From Actinomycetota bacterium (GTDB taxonomy: Bacteria; Actinomycetota; Actinomycetes; Actinomycetales; Microbacteriaceae), in NCBI GenBank assembly GCA_018268455.1, contig JAFDWM010000294.1, positions 1 through 62,238 on the forward strand: DNA of 62,238 bases, written 5' to 3'. Both the position numbers and the translations under genes were made by a program. The number at the start of each line of letters is the position of its first letter. The stretch's first letter is position 1. Of the stretch, positions 52,580 to 60,283 are shown one piece after another. The notes beneath the pieces are model-generated. The model searched no databases, was not told the origin of the DNA, and saw only the letters and a list, made by a program, of their open reading frames with translations.

Positions 52580-53395
52580 TCAGCCCAGGAACAGGGCGCG
52601 CAGCCGGCGGGTGGTGAAGACCAGGCCGATCGCGATCATCACGACGTAGTAGAGCACGTGCCACCACATCCCCGGCGTCAGGGCTCCCGTCGTCAGCCCG
52701 CGCAGCAGTTCGACGCCGTGCCAGAGCGGGAGGGCCTGCACGACCGTCTGCAGCCAGGCCGGGTACACCGTGATCGGGTAGAACGTCGCTGAGAACAGGA
52801 ACATCGGCATGAGCACGAACTGGATCCAGTCCATGTGCTGGAACGCCTTCATGTAGCTGGTGACCGCCATACCGAAGCTCGCGAAGCCGAACGCGATCAG
52901 CGCGACCGCCGGCAGCGCGAGCAGCGCGGTCCAGGAGAGGTTGAGATCCCAGATCTGCATGATGATCAGGAACCCGGACGCGTAGACCAGGCCGCGCAGC
53001 AGCGCATACAGGATCTCGCCGAGCGCCACATCCAGCGGTCCCAGCGAGGTGGCCAGCATGCCCTCGTAGAGGCGCCCGTAGTTGAGTTTGAAGAACACGT
53101 TCCAGGTCGAGTCGTAGATCGCGCCGTTCATCGCCGACACCGCGAGCAGCGCCGGGGCGATGAACGCGGCGTACGGCACCGAGGCCCCGGACGAGGTCTG
53201 CACCTCGCCGATGAGAGCCCCCAGTCCGATCCCCATCGACGCGAGGTAGAGCACCGGTTCGAAGAACCCGGACAGGATCACGACGAAGCTCGATGAGCGG
53301 GCCGCGATGAGCCCGCGCAGCACCACCGCCCACGGGTTGCCGGCCCAGAGCGCACGCACTCCCCCGGCGCGCAGCGGAGTATCGATGATCGTCAT
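52580..53395 (-). CDS. ABC-2 type exporter permease (second)
   Basis: DrrB-like permease of 271 residues with six membrane segments. Contains YLASMGIGLGALIG and a conserved LMPMFLFSATFYPITVYPAWL loop typical of drug/antibiotic exporters. The start overlaps the preceding permease stop by 4 nt. With the other permease it likely forms a heterodimer for export of a hydrophobic compound; substrate unknown. Confidence 0.86.
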   Translation of the reverse strand: MTIIDTPLRAGGVRALWAGNPWAVVLRGLIAARSSSFVVILSGFFEPVLYLASMGIGLGALIGEVQTSSGASVPYAAFIAPALLAVSAMNGAIYDSTWNVFFKLNYGRLYEGMLATSLGPLDVALGEILYALLRGLVYASGFLIIMQIWDLNLSWTALLALPAVALIAFGFASFGMAVTSYMKAFQHMDWIQFVLMPMFLFSATFYPITVYPAWLQTVVQALPLWHGVELLRGLTTGALTPGMWWHVLYYVVMIAIGLVFTTRRLRALFLG

Positions 53396-54273
53396 GCGGC
53401 GAGCCTCCTGTCGAAGATCCGACGGGCAGCAACGAGCCCGCCGATCGCGAAGACGAGCAGCACAGCCACATGCACGACGATCATCACCGTGTCGGTGTCG
53501 CGCGGATAGGACAGATCGCGGCCCAGCTCCGCGGCGTGCCAGAGCGGCGAGATCCAGCCGATCCATTGCAGCCACGGCGGCAGCGATTCCAGCGGGTAGA
53601 ACGTGCCGGAGAACAGGAACATCGGCATGACCACGAACCGCTGCACCAGCGCGAACTGCCCCTTGTCCTCCTCCAGGGAGGCGGCATATGCCAGCATCGG
53701 AATGCCGAACGCGAGCCCGGCCAGGATCCCCACCGGGATCATCGGCCAGGACACGGCCGGATTCCCGACCGCCGGGAACAGCAGCAGGAACAGGTAGTAC
53801 AGCACCGTGGTCAGCACGATCCGTGCGGTGACGCCGATCACCTCGCCCGCCACGATCTGCGCGGAGGAGAGTGGCGAGGCGCTGAAGCCGTAGAAGAACC
53901 GCCGCCACTTGAAACCTGCCATCACCGGGTAGCTGAACTCCTCGGCGGCCACCGTGATCGCGGCGCTCATCAGCAGCGCCGGCGCGACGAACAAGACGTA
54001 GCCGACCTCGTTCGCTCCGTCGTGGATCGGCGCCTGGATGAGTGCGGCGAGACCCAGCGCGAGCCCGACCAGGTACAGTACTGGCTGGCCCACGGTGCCG
54101 ACGACGAGCGTCCAGCCGTAGGCGCGCATCGCCCGTACCACGTGCTCGGCGACGTACCAGGATCCGCGAGCACGGGGGCGACGCCCCGCGGCGAGCGCCT
54201 CGGCGCGCAGGTCGTCGAGGGTGAGCGCGGTGCGGGTGCCGGATCCGCCCGGCCCGGGAGAGACGTCACTCAT
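53392..54273 (-). CDS. ABC-2 type exporter permease (first)
   Basis: Paralogue of the neighbouring permease, 293 residues, six membrane segments after an N-terminal cytoplasmic region of about 45 residues. Matching landmarks: YLVGLALGLAALIQ and VVMPMFLFSGTFYPLESLPPWL. The pair may have come from a tandem duplication. Overlaps the ATPase stop and the next permease start by 4 nt each. Confidence 0.86.
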   Translation of the reverse strand: MSDVSPGPGGSGTRTALTLDDLRAEALAAGRRPRARGSWYVAEHVVRAMRAYGWTLVVGTVGQPVLYLVGLALGLAALIQAPIHDGANEVGYVLFVAPALLMSAAITVAAEEFSYPVMAGFKWRRFFYGFSASPLSSAQIVAGEVIGVTARIVLTTVLYYLFLLLFPAVGNPAVSWPMIPVGILAGLAFGIPMLAYAASLEEDKGQFALVQRFVVMPMFLFSGTFYPLESLPPWLQWIGWISPLWHAAELGRDLSYPRDTDTVMIVVHVAVLLVFAIGGLVAARRIFDRRLAA

Positions 54274-55208
54274 TCGATCAGCGACCGTCCGGTGAGACGC
54301 AGGAAGACGTCCTCGAGGCTGGAGCGGCGCACGAGGGACGTGAGCGGCTGCAGTCCGCGCGCGGTGACCGCCTCGAGCGCGCCCTCGCCGTCGCCGGCGT
54401 ACACGAGCACCCGGTCGGGCAGCAGCTCCACGCGGTCGCCGATGCCCGCGATGCGCTCGGCCGCCTCGGCATTGCGATCGGACCCAAACCGCACCTCGAG
54501 CACCTCCCGGCTGGAGTGCTCGCGGATGAGCGACGAGGGCGTGCCCTCCGCCATGATCCGGCCCTTGTCGACCACGATCAGCCGATCGCAGAGCTGCTCG
54601 GCTTCGTCCATGTAGTGCGTCGTGAGCACCAGGGTGGTGCCCTGCTCCTTGAGCCGGAACAGCCGGTCCCAGAGGATGTGCCTGGCCTGCGGATCCAGGC
54701 CCGTCGTCGGCTCGTCGAGCAGCAGGATCCGCGGGTCGTTGATCAGCCCGCGGGCGATCGTCAGCCGGCGCTTCATCCCGCCGGAGAGCTGCTCGACCTT
54801 CGAGGTCGCCTTGTCCTCGAGCTGGGCGAAGGCCAGCAGCTCCTCGGCCTTCTCCCGGCAGACCTTCGCAGGCAGACCGAAGTAGCGCCCGTAGATGTAG
54901 AGGTTCTCGCGCACGTTCAGTTCGCCGTCGAGGGTGTCCTGCTGCGGCACCACGCCGAGCCGGGAGCGGATCTCCGGCCCGTGCCGGTCGGGGTCGAGGC
55001 CGAGGATGCTGAGCTCACCGGCGGTGCGCGCCGACACGGCGCCGACCATCTTCATGGTGGTGGATTTGCCGGCGCCGTTCGGCCCGAGCAGTCCGAACGA
55101 TTCCCCCGCCTCGACCTCGAAGCTCAGCCCGTCCACGGCGACGACGTCCGGCTTGCCCTTGCTCGGATACGTCTTGACGAGGTCGCGGGCGCTGATGACG
55201 GCGGGCAC
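54270..55208 (-). CDS. ABC exporter ATPase, DrrA-like
   Basis: ATPase of 312 residues. Walker A GPNGAGKSTTMKM, signature LSGGMKRRLTIARGL, Walker B LLLDEPTTGLDPQ, H-loop TTHYMDEAEQLCD. The C-terminal ~80 residues are the DrrA-type extension. GTG at 55208 (MPAVISARDLVKTY) was chosen because it follows TAGCGT by 7 nt and starts at the ABC domain; an in-frame ATG at 55322 would add 38 residues unlike the family. Confidence 0.9.
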   Translation of the reverse strand: MPAVISARDLVKTYPSKGKPDVVAVDGLSFEVEAGESFGLLGPNGAGKSTTMKMVGAVSARTAGELSILGLDPDRHGPEIRSRLGVVPQQDTLDGELNVRENLYIYGRYFGLPAKVCREKAEELLAFAQLEDKATSKVEQLSGGMKRRLTIARGLINDPRILLLDEPTTGLDPQARHILWDRLFRLKEQGTTLVLTTHYMDEAEQLCDRLIVVDKGRIMAEGTPSSLIREHSSREVLEVRFGSDRNAEAAERIAGIGDRVELLPDRVLVYAGDGEGALEAVTARGLQPLTSLVRRSSLEDVFLRLTGRSLIE

Positions 55209-55215
55209 CCGCCCC

Positions 55216-55221
55216 ACGCTA
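55216..55221 (-). promoter_or_regulatory. -10 element, leaderless ABC exporter operon
   Basis: TAGCGT on the minus strand, GGGGCGG, then GTG at 55208. Confidence 0.5.
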
Positions 55222-55343
55222 GTGGATGCGCGCGGATCCGACACGGGTACGAGCGCCCTCTCGGACACAGACGCGGCGGCAGGATGCTGGGGACCACTCA
55301 GCCATGGGTTCGTCCCCGACATCCCGCCGCCGCGGGTCTGGTG

Positions 55344-55384
55344 GATCCGGCCCGCTGACCCGCGAGGATCAGGCGGGCCGGATC
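55344..55384 (-). terminator. Terminator of pck
   Basis: GATCCGGCCCGC (55344-55355) and GCGGGCCGGATC (55373-55384) pair perfectly over 12 bp; TGA/TCA adds 3 pairs after a one-base bulge. It starts 8 bp past the pck stop on the minus strand. Confidence 0.8.
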
Positions 55385-55391
55385 ACGGGTG

Positions 55392-57260
55392 TCAGGCGCT
55401 CGCGAGCCGGTAGCGCAGGGAGGCGAGCTCAGCCGACAGCGCGGCCGGGAGCCGGTCTCCGAAGGTGGCGAAGAACTCCTCGGTGGAGTCGGCCTCGCGG
55501 CTCCACGACGCGGCGTCCACCGTGAACAGCTCGGCGAGATCCTTATCGGTGACCTGCGCGCCCTCGAGGTTGAGGTCCTCGATCTTGGGAAGGCGGCCGA
55601 TGGGGCTCTCCACGGCGTCGACGCGCCCCTCGATGCGACGGATGATCCAGTCGATGACGCGGGCGTTGTCGCCGAAGCCCGGCCACAGGAAGCGCCCGTC
55701 TGCACCGCGGCGGAACCAGTTCACCTGGAAGATGCGCGGCGCCTTGTCGAAGCGGACACTGCGACCCATCTTCAGCCAGTGCGCGAAGTAGTCGCCCATG
55801 TTGTAACCGCAGAACGGGAGCATCGCGAACGGGTCGCGACGCAGCTCGCCGACCGTGCCCTCGGCCGCGGCCGTGCGCTCGGAGGAGATCGTCGCGCCGA
55901 GGAACACGCCGTGGCTCCAGTCCGTCGCCTCGACGACGAGCGGCACGTTGGTGGCGCGGCGGCCGCCGAAGAGGATCACGTCGAGCGCCACGCCCTCCGC
56001 GTCCTCCCAGTCCTCCGCGATCTGCGGGCACTGCGCCGCCGAGACCGTGAAGCGCGAGTTCGGGTGCGCCGCGGGGCGGCCCGACTCCGGGGTCCACGGG
56101 TTGCCCTGCCAGTCGATGAGGTTCGCGGGCGCCTCGTCGGTCAGGCCCTCCCACCACACGTCGCCGTCCGGGCGCAGCGCCACGTTCGTGAAGATCGTGT
56201 TGCCCCAGAGCGTCTCGACCGCGGTGACGTTGGTCGACTCGCCGGTGCCGGGGGCGACGCCGAAGAAGCCCGCCTCCGGGTTGATGGCGCGCATGCGGCC
56301 GTCCGCACCGGGGCGGATCCAGGTGATGTCGTCGCCGAGGGTCTCGACCTTCCACCCCGGGATCGTCGGACGCAGCATGGCCAGGTTGGTCTTGCCGCAG
56401 GCGGACGGGAATGCCGCCGCCACGTGGTAGGCCTTGCCCTCCGGCGAGATCACGCGGATGAGCAGCATGTGCTCGGCCATCCAGCCCTCGTCACGGGCGA
56501 TGACCGAGGCGATGCGCAGCGCGAAGCACTTCTTCGCGAGGATCGCGTTGCCGCCGTATCCGGACCCGTAGGAGTAGACCTCGAGCGTGTCGGGGAAGTG
56601 CACGATCCACTTCTCGTCGTTGCACGGCCACTCGACATCCTGCTCACCGGGCGCGAGCGGCGCGCCCACGGAGTGCACCGTGCGCACCCAGGCGGCGCCG
56701 TTCGCGATCTCCCGGGTGACGGCCGCGCCGACGCGGGTCATGATGCCGATCGACGCGACCGCGTAGGCACTGTCGGTGACCTGAACGCCGATGTGCGAGA
56801 GCGGCCCGCCGACGGCGCCCATCGAGAACGGCACGACGTACATCGTGCGGCCGCGCATGGAGCCTTCGAAGATCTCGTTCATCTTCTCGTGCATCTCGGC
56901 CGGGTCGGCCCAGTTGTTCGTGGGGCCGGCGTCGATCTCCTTCGCGGAGGCGATGAAGGTGCGCGCCTCGGTGCGCGCGACGTCGCTGGGGTGCGAGCGC
57001 GCGAGGTACGAGCCGGGACGCCACTCCGGGTTGAGCTTGATGAGCTTGCCCTCATCGACCAGGCCGCGCAGCAGCGCGTCGTTCTCCGCCGCGGATCCGT
57101 CGACCCAGTGCACGCGGACCGGCTGGGTGAGCGCGGCGATCTCGTCGACCCAGGCGCGCAGCTCGGCGAACGCCGGAGTGTCGTACTCGGGGGCCGCGCC
57201 GTACTCGCGCACGACGGCGAGGGGGGAGGTCCGCGGGGTGAACGTCTCGGCGATAGCCAT
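55392..57260 (-). CDS. pckG: Phosphoenolpyruvate carboxykinase (GTP)
   Basis: Oxaloacetate + GTP to PEP + CO2 + GDP, the entry of gluconeogenesis; 622 residues, GTP-type size. [13 protein letters not shown] is the nucleotide loop with the reactive Cys; LGDDITWI is the kinase-2 motif; [26 protein letters not shown] and [11 protein letters not shown] are family landmarks. Start at 57260 has AGGAGAG 5 nt upstream. Divergent from a RamB-like regulator across 118 bp. Confidence 0.96.
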   Translation of the reverse strand: MAIAETFTPRTSPLAVVREYGAAPEYDTPAFAELRAWVDEIAALTQPVRVHWVDGSAAENDALLRGLVDEGKLIKLNPEWRPGSYLARSHPSDVARTEARTFIASAKEIDAGPTNNWADPAEMHEKMNEIFEGSMRGRTMYVVPFSMGAVGGPLSHIGVQVTDSAYAVASIGIMTRVGAAVTREIANGAAWVRTVHSVGAPLAPGEQDVEWPCNDEKWIVHFPDTLEVYSYGSGYGGNAILAKKCFALRIASVIARDEGWMAEHMLLIRVISPEGKAYHVAAAFPSACGKTNLAMLRPTIPGWKVETLGDDITWIRPGADGRMRAINPEAGFFGVAPGTGESTNVTAVETLWGNTIFTNVALRPDGDVWWEGLTDEAPANLIDWQGNPWTPESGRPAAHPNSRFTVSAAQCPQIAEDWEDAEGVALDVILFGGRRATNVPLVVEATDWSHGVFLGATISSERTAAAEGTVGELRRDPFAMLPFCGYNMGDYFAHWLKMGRSVRFDKAPRIFQVNWFRRGADGRFLWPGFGDNARVIDWIIRRIEGRVDAVESPIGRLPKIEDLNLEGAQVTDKDLAELFTVDAASWSREADSTEEFFATFGDRLPAALSAELASLRYRLASA

Positions 57261-57309
57261 TTTCTCTCCTGTGGGTGAGGGTCTGAGGGGGCCTGCACCC
57301 ATTCTGTGC

Positions 57310-57315
57310 ACGCTA
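57310..57315 (-). promoter_or_regulatory. Possible -10 of pck
   Basis: TAGCGT on the minus strand, about 50 nt before the pck ATG, which has a ribosome site. Confidence 0.35.
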
Positions 57316-57345
57316 TTACGGGATCTTCTGACCGATCTGGCGTTC

Positions 57346-57361
57346 AAGAATTGCATTTCTT
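57346..57361. promoter_or_regulatory. Palindrome in the pck/ramB-like intergenic region
   Basis: AAGAATTGCATTTCTT: AAGAA and TTCTT are inverted arms, with TGCA at the centre. It lies between the -35 and -10 positions of the regulator gene and about 30 bp from the pck -10. The TGCA core recalls the TTTGCAAA-type sites of the RamB/ScfR family, but the match is partial. Confidence 0.5.
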
Positions 57362-57365
57362 TCGC

Positions 57366-57371
57366 TAGGAT
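57366..57371 (+). promoter_or_regulatory. -10 element, leaderless ramB-like gene
   Basis: TAGGAT, 7 nt, then ATG at 57379. Confidence 0.55.
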
Positions 57372-57378
57372 CAATTCC

Positions 57379-58818
57379 ATGGCCTCAGGACTCGAACTCG
57401 CGACGCTCGGACACCGGATCCGTCATCACCGCACCCGCAGCGGCATGACGCTCGACGAACTCGGCGCCGCGGTCGGGGTGGCCGGGTCGCAGCTGAGCCT
57501 CATCGAGAACGGCAAGCGCGAGCCCAAGCTGTCCCTGCTGCAGGCGATCGCCGTCGCGACCGGCACCGATGTCAGTGACCTGATCTCGGGCGAGCCGCCG
57601 AACCGGCGTGCGGCGCTGGAGATCGAACTGGACCGCGCGCAGTCGAGCTCGGTGTTCCGCCAGCTCGGCATCGCGCCCGTGCGGGTGAGCAAGGGCATGC
57701 CGGACGAGACGATCGAGTCGATCCTGGGCCTGCACCGGGAACTGCACCGGCGCGAACGCGAGGCCATCGCCACGCCGGAGGAGGCGCGGCGCGCCAACAC
57801 CGAGCTGCGCCTGAAGATGCGCGCCCTCGACAACCACCTGCCCGACATCGAGGCGCTGGCGGAGAAGCAGCTCAAGGCGGCCGGGCACACGAGCGGCGCG
57901 CTCACGCACCGCACGGTGAGCATCATGGCCGAGCAGCTGGGCTTCGAACTGCTGTACGTCGACGACCTGCCGCACTCGACCCGCTCGGTGACCGACCTCG
58001 AGCACGGGCGCATCTACCTGCCGCCCGCGTCGATCCCCGGCGGCCACGGCCTGCGCTCGATGGCGCTGCAGGCGATGGCGCATCGGCTGCTCGGGCACAC
58101 GCCGCCCACCGACTATGCCGACTTCCTGCAGCAGCGGCTCGAGATCAACTACTTCGCCGCCTGCTGCCTGATCCCCGAGACCGCAGGCGTGGCGTTCCTG
58201 CAGCAGGCGAAGAAGGACCGCAACCTCGCGGTCGAGGACTTCCGCGACGCGTTCGGCGTGACCCATGAGGCCGCCGGCATGCGCATGACCAACCTCATGA
58301 CGGCGCACCTCGACATGCGGCTGCACTTCCTGCGCGTGGATGAGTCCGGCGCGCTTACCCGTGTCTACGAGAACGACGACCTGCCGTTGCCGACGGATGT
58401 CACCGGATCGGTGGAGGGACTCACCGTGTGCCGCAAGTTCTCGGCGCGCGCCGCCTTCAGCCAGCGCAACCGCACCACCGAGCACTACCAGTACACCGAC
58501 ACGCCCTCCGGCACGTTCTGGTGCTCGACGCAGACCGGATCCACCGACGGTGGCGGCTTCTCGGTGACGGTCGGCGTGCCGTTCGACGACGCGCGCTGGT
58601 GGCGCGGACGCGAGACCACCGACCGCGCCCAGTCGACCTGCCCCGACGAGGCGTGCTGCCGCCGCCCCCCGGCCGCGATCGCCGACCGCTGGACCGACAA
58701 GGCCTGGCCGAGTGCCCGTGTGCACACGCACATGTTCTCCCCGCTCCCCCGTGGCGCCTTCCCCGGCGTCGACGACAACGAGGTGTACTCCTTCCTCGAT
58801 CGCCACGCCGCCCAGTAG
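57379..58818 (+). CDS. RamB/ScfR-type XRE-family regulator
   Basis: 479 residues. HTH_XRE domain at about 5-62 ([20 protein letters not shown] ... [12 protein letters not shown]); a central region related to IrrE/DUF955 (about 190-310), where the zinc-protease HExxH is not kept (AHRLLGH); a C-terminal DUF2083-like part with a cysteine cluster (CPDEACC). This is the architecture of C. glutamicum RamB and mycobacterial ScfR, regulators of acetate, glyoxylate and short-chain acyl metabolism. It is divergent from pck, which it may control. Effector unknown. Confidence 0.87.
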   Translation: MASGLELATLGHRIRHHRTRSGMTLDELGAAVGVAGSQLSLIENGKREPKLSLLQAIAVATGTDVSDLISGEPPNRRAALEIELDRAQSSSVFRQLGIAPVRVSKGMPDETIESILGLHRELHRREREAIATPEEARRANTELRLKMRALDNHLPDIEALAEKQLKAAGHTSGALTHRTVSIMAEQLGFELLYVDDLPHSTRSVTDLEHGRIYLPPASIPGGHGLRSMALQAMAHRLLGHTPPTDYADFLQQRLEINYFAACCLIPETAGVAFLQQAKKDRNLAVEDFRDAFGVTHEAAGMRMTNLMTAHLDMRLHFLRVDESGALTRVYENDDLPLPTDVTGSVEGLTVCRKFSARAAFSQRNRTTEHYQYTDTPSGTFWCSTQTGSTDGGGFSVTVGVPFDDARWWRGRETTDRAQSTCPDEACCRRPPAAIADRWTDKAWPSARVHTHMFSPLPRGAFPGVDDNEVYSFLDRHAAQ

Positions 58819-58824
58819 GGGCAT

Positions 58825-58840
58825 GCCCCAGGCGCGGGGC
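58825..58840. terminator. Short hairpin between convergent genes
   Basis: GCCCC (58825-58829) and GGGGC (58836-58840) around AGGCGC; it overlaps the palindrome GGGGCATGCCCC (58818-58829), which contains the end of the regulator stop codon. A weak candidate. Confidence 0.3.
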
Positions 58841-58856
58841 GCCGGCCAGGAGCGGG

Positions 58857-59513
58857 TCAGGCGACGAGGGCGAGCGCTCCCATGAGCGCGAGCGACGCGG
58901 CCATCGCGATGCTCTCGACGTCCCGCAGCAGGCGGCCGTCCGCCCGCGGCGCACGCGGAGCCCGCAGCACCGCAGGAGCCCGCGGCGCCACGAGGGCACC
59001 GCGGGCCACGACCGCGAGGGCGCGCAGCCGCGGTACGGCCATCAGCACCAGGAGTGCACCGACGGCGCCGGCGGCGAGCACGGCGATCGGCACGCTCATG
59101 CCGGAGCCGTGATGGCCCCCGATGCCGGCCGCGGGCGCAGGCGCGCCCCTGACGGCACCGGCGGATGCGACGGCGCACATCGCCATCGCCAGGCAGCCGA
59201 GCGCACGGTGCACGCAGTCGCCGACCTGCGCGCGCCCGCGGAGCCCTGCGACGCCGAGCAGCGCGGATCCGAGACCCGCTGCGGCCACCAACAGCGCGAT
59301 GCGGGGGTCGTCATGCGCGACGCAGAGCGCGACCATGCCTGCGCCCATCACCACGGCACTCTGCCGTCCCTGCCACGGGACGGACGGTCCGCCGAGGAGC
59401 CGGGCGGCGCGCGATCCGGCCGGCGCGGGCCGCCCGACGAGCAGACAGCACAGGGTGGCCGCGATCGCGGATCCGACCATCAGCCCCATCGCCCACTCGT
59501 GGAAGTCCAGCAC
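58857..59513 (-). CDS. DUF5134-like membrane protein rich in His, Met and Cys
   Basis: 218 residues from GTG 59513, with about six or seven hydrophobic segments. It fits the pattern of actinobacterial DUF5134 proteins (LDFHEWAMGLM at the N-terminus). Possible metal ligands in or near membranes: LCCLLVG, LCVAHDD, AMAMCAV and GHHGSGM. GTG 59513 starts 6 nt after AAAGCT, and ATG 59534 is the alternative with no ribosome site. Divergent from a TetR gene and close to a copper amine oxidase; a copper role is only a guess. Confidence 0.6.
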   Translation of the reverse strand: MLDFHEWAMGLMVGSAIAATLCCLLVGRPAPAGSRAARLLGGPSVPWQGRQSAVVMGAGMVALCVAHDDPRIALLVAAAGLGSALLGVAGLRGRAQVGDCVHRALGCLAMAMCAVASAGAVRGAPAPAAGIGGHHGSGMSVPIAVLAAGAVGALLVLMAVPRLRALAVVARGALVAPRAPAVLRAPRAPRADGRLLRDVESIAMAASLALMGALALVA

Positions 59514-59526
59514 GCGCCCAGCTTTA

Positions 59527-59542
59527 TTGATCATTCGCTCAA
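59527..59542. promoter_or_regulatory. TetR-type operator A
   Basis: TTGATCATTCGCTCAA: half-sites TTGATC and GCTCAA around 4 bp, one mismatch from the perfect palindrome at 60248. It covers the -35 position of the TetR gene and the region just upstream of the divergent membrane-protein gene. Confidence 0.65.
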
Positions 59543-59569
59543 AATCAAGATCTGGTCCAGGATGGACCC

Positions 59570-60154
59570 ATGCCCCGTGTCGTCGACCATGATGCCCGCC
59601 GCCGCGACATCGCCGCCGCGCTGCTGACGGTCGCCGCCCGCGACGGCCACGACGGCGTCACGTCGCGCGCGGTGGCGCGTGAGCTCGGCGTCGCCGTCGG
59701 GTCGCTCTGGCACTACTTCGACGGCTTCGACGACGTCATCCGGGCCGCGGCCGCCGAGGTCACCCGGCGCACCGAGGATCGGATCCGCGTCGCGACCGAC
59801 GGACTGCGCGGACTCTCGCGCCTGGACGCCATCATGCGGGAGGTGCTGCCCGTCGACGCGGTGACCCGCACCGAGGCGCACGTGGTGGTCGGATTCTGGG
59901 GCCGCCTCGCCTCACTCGCCCCCGAGGCGAACGCCGCGGCGGCGACGATCCCGCTCTGGCGCACGGAGACGGCCGAGGCGCTCGAAGAGGCCGTCGCCGA
60001 CGGCGAACTGCGGCCGGACGCCCCGGTGGACGACGTGCTGGCCCTGCTGCGCGCGATCACGTACGGGCAGCAGATCGCCGAAGTCGCCGAGCCGGCCGAC
60101 CCCTCCGCGCACCTGCGCGTGTACGCCGCGATCCTGGCCCCCTGGCGCACCTGA
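59570..60154 (+). CDS. TetR-family transcriptional regulator
   Basis: 194 residues. N-terminal TetR HTH (about 9-55): RRRDIAAALLTVAARDG, TSRAVARELGVAVGSLWHYFDGFDDVI. The C-terminal ligand/dimer domain is helical without a recognised effector. The hexamer CAGGAT ends 6 nt before the ATG. Operator A lies in its promoter and a matching palindrome before the downstream amine oxidase, so it probably represses itself, the divergent gene and the oxidase, relieved by an amine or aldehyde. Confidence 0.88.
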   Translation: MPRVVDHDARRRDIAAALLTVAARDGHDGVTSRAVARELGVAVGSLWHYFDGFDDVIRAAAAEVTRRTEDRIRVATDGLRGLSRLDAIMREVLPVDAVTRTEAHVVVGFWGRLASLAPEANAAAATIPLWRTETAEALEEAVADGELRPDAPVDDVLALLRAITYGQQIAEVAEPADPSAHLRVYAAILAPWRT

Positions 60155-60202
60155 CGCGCACACCTCACCTGTCCCACAGGCATCCGGAAGCCCTGCAGGG
60201 AT

Positions 60203-60231
60203 TGCGGCGGCACCGCGGCAGGGCGTACGAT
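60203..60231 (+). promoter_or_regulatory. Promoter of the copper amine oxidase
   Basis: TTGCGG (60203-60208), 17-nt spacer, TACGAT (60226-60231). RNA would start near 60238, and the operator at 60248 lies just inside the transcribed region. Confidence 0.5.
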
Positions 60232-60247
60232 CGACGCAATCCGTTTC

Positions 60248-60263
60248 TTGAGCACGCGCTCAA
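60248..60263. promoter_or_regulatory. TetR-type operator B
   Basis: TTGAGCACGCGCTCAA: perfect TTGAGC/GCTCAA half-sites around 4 bp, between the amine oxidase promoter and its start. Confidence 0.7.
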
Positions 60264-60283
60264 CTAAACCGCAGAGGTCGATG

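Noticed and set aside
55208-55322. Longer N-terminus for the exporter ATPase from ATG 55322
   Set aside because: The 38 added residues are not family-like and would place the TAGCGT-GTG leaderless start inside the gene.
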